From assembly GCA_013696385.1 (NCBI GenBank), contig JACCYR010000159.1, positions 1-6,568 of the forward strand: DNA of 6,568 nt. The letters run 5' to 3'. This document shows, piece by piece, positions 5,422-6,568 of the stretch (position 1 is the stretch's first letter; each line of letters opens with the position of its first letter). The stretch comes from Acidobacteriota bacterium (GTDB lineage Bacteria > Acidobacteriota > Blastocatellia > Pyrinomonadales > Pyrinomonadaceae). Below the pieces are notes generated by a model. The model made no database searches. It worked only from the letters and a program-made list of their open reading frames with translations, and had not been told where the DNA came from. The translations under genes were made by a program, and so were the position numbers.

Positions 5422-6464
5422 GGGTGTCGCAATTTCCGGTCTTCTGCTGTCCGCAGTGTAAAGGTTCATTGAACTTTACGGGGGAAGAATACTCATGTCC
5501 ACGATGCGACAGAAAATATCCGGTTGTGCTAGGCATCCCGGACTTTCGTGTTTTTCCTGATTCATATATCAGCTATGAAGATGACTATAAGAAAGCAAGG
5601 TTTCTAATCGAAAAAGCTGAGGCCAACAACTTAGATTTCAAGGGATTGGTGCGACTCTACTGGAGTATCACGCCGGAAGTTCCGGAAGATCGCGCCGAAC
5701 GTTTTATGAAACGCACCTTCGCCTTGGTTGCAAAGGGAGTGGAAAATCTGAAAGAGATCGAGGCGCACAGCAGGAAGAAAGATCAAACAGGTTTTAATGC
5801 TGTATTGGAAATAGGATGCGGAACAGGAGGATTTCTGGTTGCTGCAAAAGCACAATTCAAACAGGTGGTCGGAATTGATATTGCTTTTCGCTGGTTGGTT
5901 ATTGCCAAAAAAAGGCTTGATGAACTGAACTTGAATGTGCCCTTGGTATGCGCCTGCGCAGAAGCTCTTCCCTTCGAGGAAGAAACTTTTGATTTAATTG
6001 TTGCTGAAAACGTCTTGGAGCATGTGAGAGATCAAGAGGACATGCTCAAAGAATGCCGTCGTCTTTTAGATAGCAATGGAGTTCTTTTTCTTACGACTCC
6101 AAATAGGTTTGGTCTCACGCCGGAACCCCATGTGCGTGTCTGGGGGGTCGGGTTTTTACCTCGAAAATGGATGGGCAGATACGTCAAGCTGATTAAAGGA
6201 ATTCCTTATCGACACCTGAGGGTGCTGTCTTTCTTTGAAATAAGTAAGTTATTAAAACATGTTTCCTTTCAAGACTACCGGATTTTATTTCCCAGCTTAC
6301 CTCAACAAGAACTCAAGAATCTCTCCGCTCTGGAAAACTTCCAAGTTGCGATATACGAGGCGCTCAGAAAAACTTCTTTCATTCGATCTTGCCTCTACAT
6401 CATCGGGCCATCCTTTCATATTCTCTGCTATGCCAATAAACATCGTGATAGCGGAGAGAGTTGA
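5415..6464 (+). CDS. SAM-dependent methyltransferase with N-terminal zinc ribbon
   Basis: A 349-residue protein. Residues 10-46 form a Trm112-like zinc ribbon: CPQC (12-15) and CPRC (28-31) supply four ligands, followed by RKYPVVLGIPDFR (33-45), the usual end of that module. A linker helix region (55-120) leads to a class I methyltransferase: LEIGCGTGGF at 131-140 (SAM loop), GIDIA at 153-157, EALPFEEETFDLIVAENVLEH at 183-203 and LFLTTPNRFG at 224-233. The last part has a hydrophobic stretch (about 321-340), perhaps membrane-associating. Zinc-ribbon methyltransferases of this layout are frequent in surface-polysaccharide clusters, and a glycosyltransferase starts 20 bp downstream, so a glycan or lipid-carrier substrate is likely (inference). 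The start overlaps the upstream fragment by 7 nt. GGAG at 5395-5398 is too far away (16 nt) for a good ribosome-binding site, so translation may rely on coupling. A GTG at 5424 is an alternative start. GC is intermediate (27 of 60 at 5701-5760). Confidence 0.87.
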   Translation: MLGVSQFPVFCCPQCKGSLNFTGEEYSCPRCDRKYPVVLGIPDFRVFPDSYISYEDDYKKARFLIEKAEANNLDFKGLVRLYWSITPEVPEDRAERFMKRTFALVAKGVENLKEIEAHSRKKDQTGFNAVLEIGCGTGGFLVAAKAQFKQVVGIDIAFRWLVIAKKRLDELNLNVPLVCACAEALPFEEETFDLIVAENVLEHVRDQEDMLKECRRLLDSNGVLFLTTPNRFGLTPEPHVRVWGVGFLPRKWMGRYVKLIKGIPYRHLRVLSFFEISKLLKHVSFQDYRILFPSLPQQELKNLSALENFQVAIYEALRKTSFIRSCLYIIGPSFHILCYANKHRDSGES

Positions 6465-6472
6465 AGAAGTTA

Positions 6473-6478
6473 AGGAAG
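6473..6478 (+). promoter_or_regulatory. Ribosome-binding site of the last glycosyltransferase
   Basis: AGGAAG lies 6 nt before the ATG at 6485 and only 9 nt after the methyltransferase stop. The good match and spacing set the start of the partial gene and show that it belongs to the same operon. Confidence 0.65.
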
Positions 6479-6484
6479 TTGTAG

Positions 6485-6568
6485 ATGGATAAACTTCCAT
6501 TCATATCAATCATTGTTCCCGTATACAACGGCGGAAAGTTTCTCGATCAATGCTTAGATGCGTTGACC
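6485..6568 (+). CDS. Family 2 glycosyltransferase, N-terminus only (runs off the window)
   Basis: Twenty-eight codons are visible, starting MDKLPFISIIVPVYNGG and continuing KFLDQCLDALT to the last base in frame. The pattern S(I/V)IVPVYNGGKFLDQCL is the first beta strand and nucleotide-binding loop of GT-A family 2 glycosyltransferases, so the class is clear although the rest is outside. It would use a nucleotide-sugar in the cytoplasm to extend or start a glycan. It follows the zinc-ribbon methyltransferase by 20 bp with a good ribosome-binding site, in the same operon. Unlike the first family 2 enzyme in this window, it opens with the PVYNGG form typical of chain-building transferases, not the MPCLNE form of the polyprenyl-phosphate group. 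Donor and acceptor are unknown. Confidence 0.85.
   Translation, partial: MDKLPFISIIVPVYNGGKFLDQCLDALT

Noticed and set aside
5318..5536. Minus-strand frame of 72 codons across the seam
   Set aside because: It overlaps the zinc-ribbon coding sequence of the methyltransferase antisense, has no ribosome-binding site worth naming and reads as low-complexity shadow sequence.
6259..6500. Frames on both strands over the end of the zinc-ribbon methyltransferase
   Set aside because: Both overlap the methyltransferase C-terminus and the well-placed start of the next glycosyltransferase, and neither resembles a known protein.
1..6568. CRISPR array, insertion sequence, integrase, tRNA or defence genes
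   Set aside because: I found no spaced repeats, transposase or integrase motifs, cloverleaf or 3'-CCA patterns, or nuclease/helicase motifs on either strand.

Overview
The window is chromosomal DNA of a Gram-negative-type bacterium and lies mostly inside a cell-surface glycan (polysaccharide or glycolipid) locus. The style of the genes, mixed GC and a 'CAGGCAAGATGCCTGCG'-type intergenic hairpin suggest Acidobacteriota (Blastocatellia/Pyrinomonadales-like). A Bacteroidota-like origin is possible; no rRNA or other lineage marker is present to decide. All real genes are on the + strand.

Layout. 1-187: intergenic DNA with two back-to-back small hairpins and possibly the last codons of an upstream gene. 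188-1084: a secreted glycerophosphodiester phosphodiesterase, closed by a strong stem-loop (1105-1144). 1145-1478: a decayed spacer holding what reads as the last ~25 codons of a threonine aldolase, frameshifted, then an imperfect direct repeat. 1479-3274: an AT-rich, translationally coupled pair, a DPM1/GtrB-like membrane-anchored family 2 glycosyltransferase and a small SAM methyltransferase, followed by a 15-codon stub that starts on an ATGA overlap. 3342-5165: a large GT-C (GT39/PMT_2/ArnT-like) integral membrane glycosyltransferase. 5162-5421: a seam that joins the N-terminus of one small gene (DUF6176-like) to the C-terminus of another, unrecognised gene in a different frame. 5415-6464: a methyltransferase with an N-terminal zinc ribbon. 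6485 to the window end: the start of another family 2 glycosyltransferase, which runs off the edge.

How the genes may work together (inference). The DPM1/GtrB-like enzyme would load a sugar onto a polyprenyl phosphate at the inner face of the membrane. The GT-C enzyme would use such a lipid-linked sugar on the outer face. The two methyltransferases and the last glycosyltransferase would build or decorate the glycan. The phosphodiesterase is separated by a terminator and is probably an independent phospholipid-scavenging gene.

I see no mobile element, CRISPR array, tRNA/rRNA or defence system. What stands out is mosaicism: three places (1161-1237, 3271-3341, 5162-5421) carry gene ends cut off or decayed between intact genes, as expected in a locus rebuilt repeatedly by cassette exchange.
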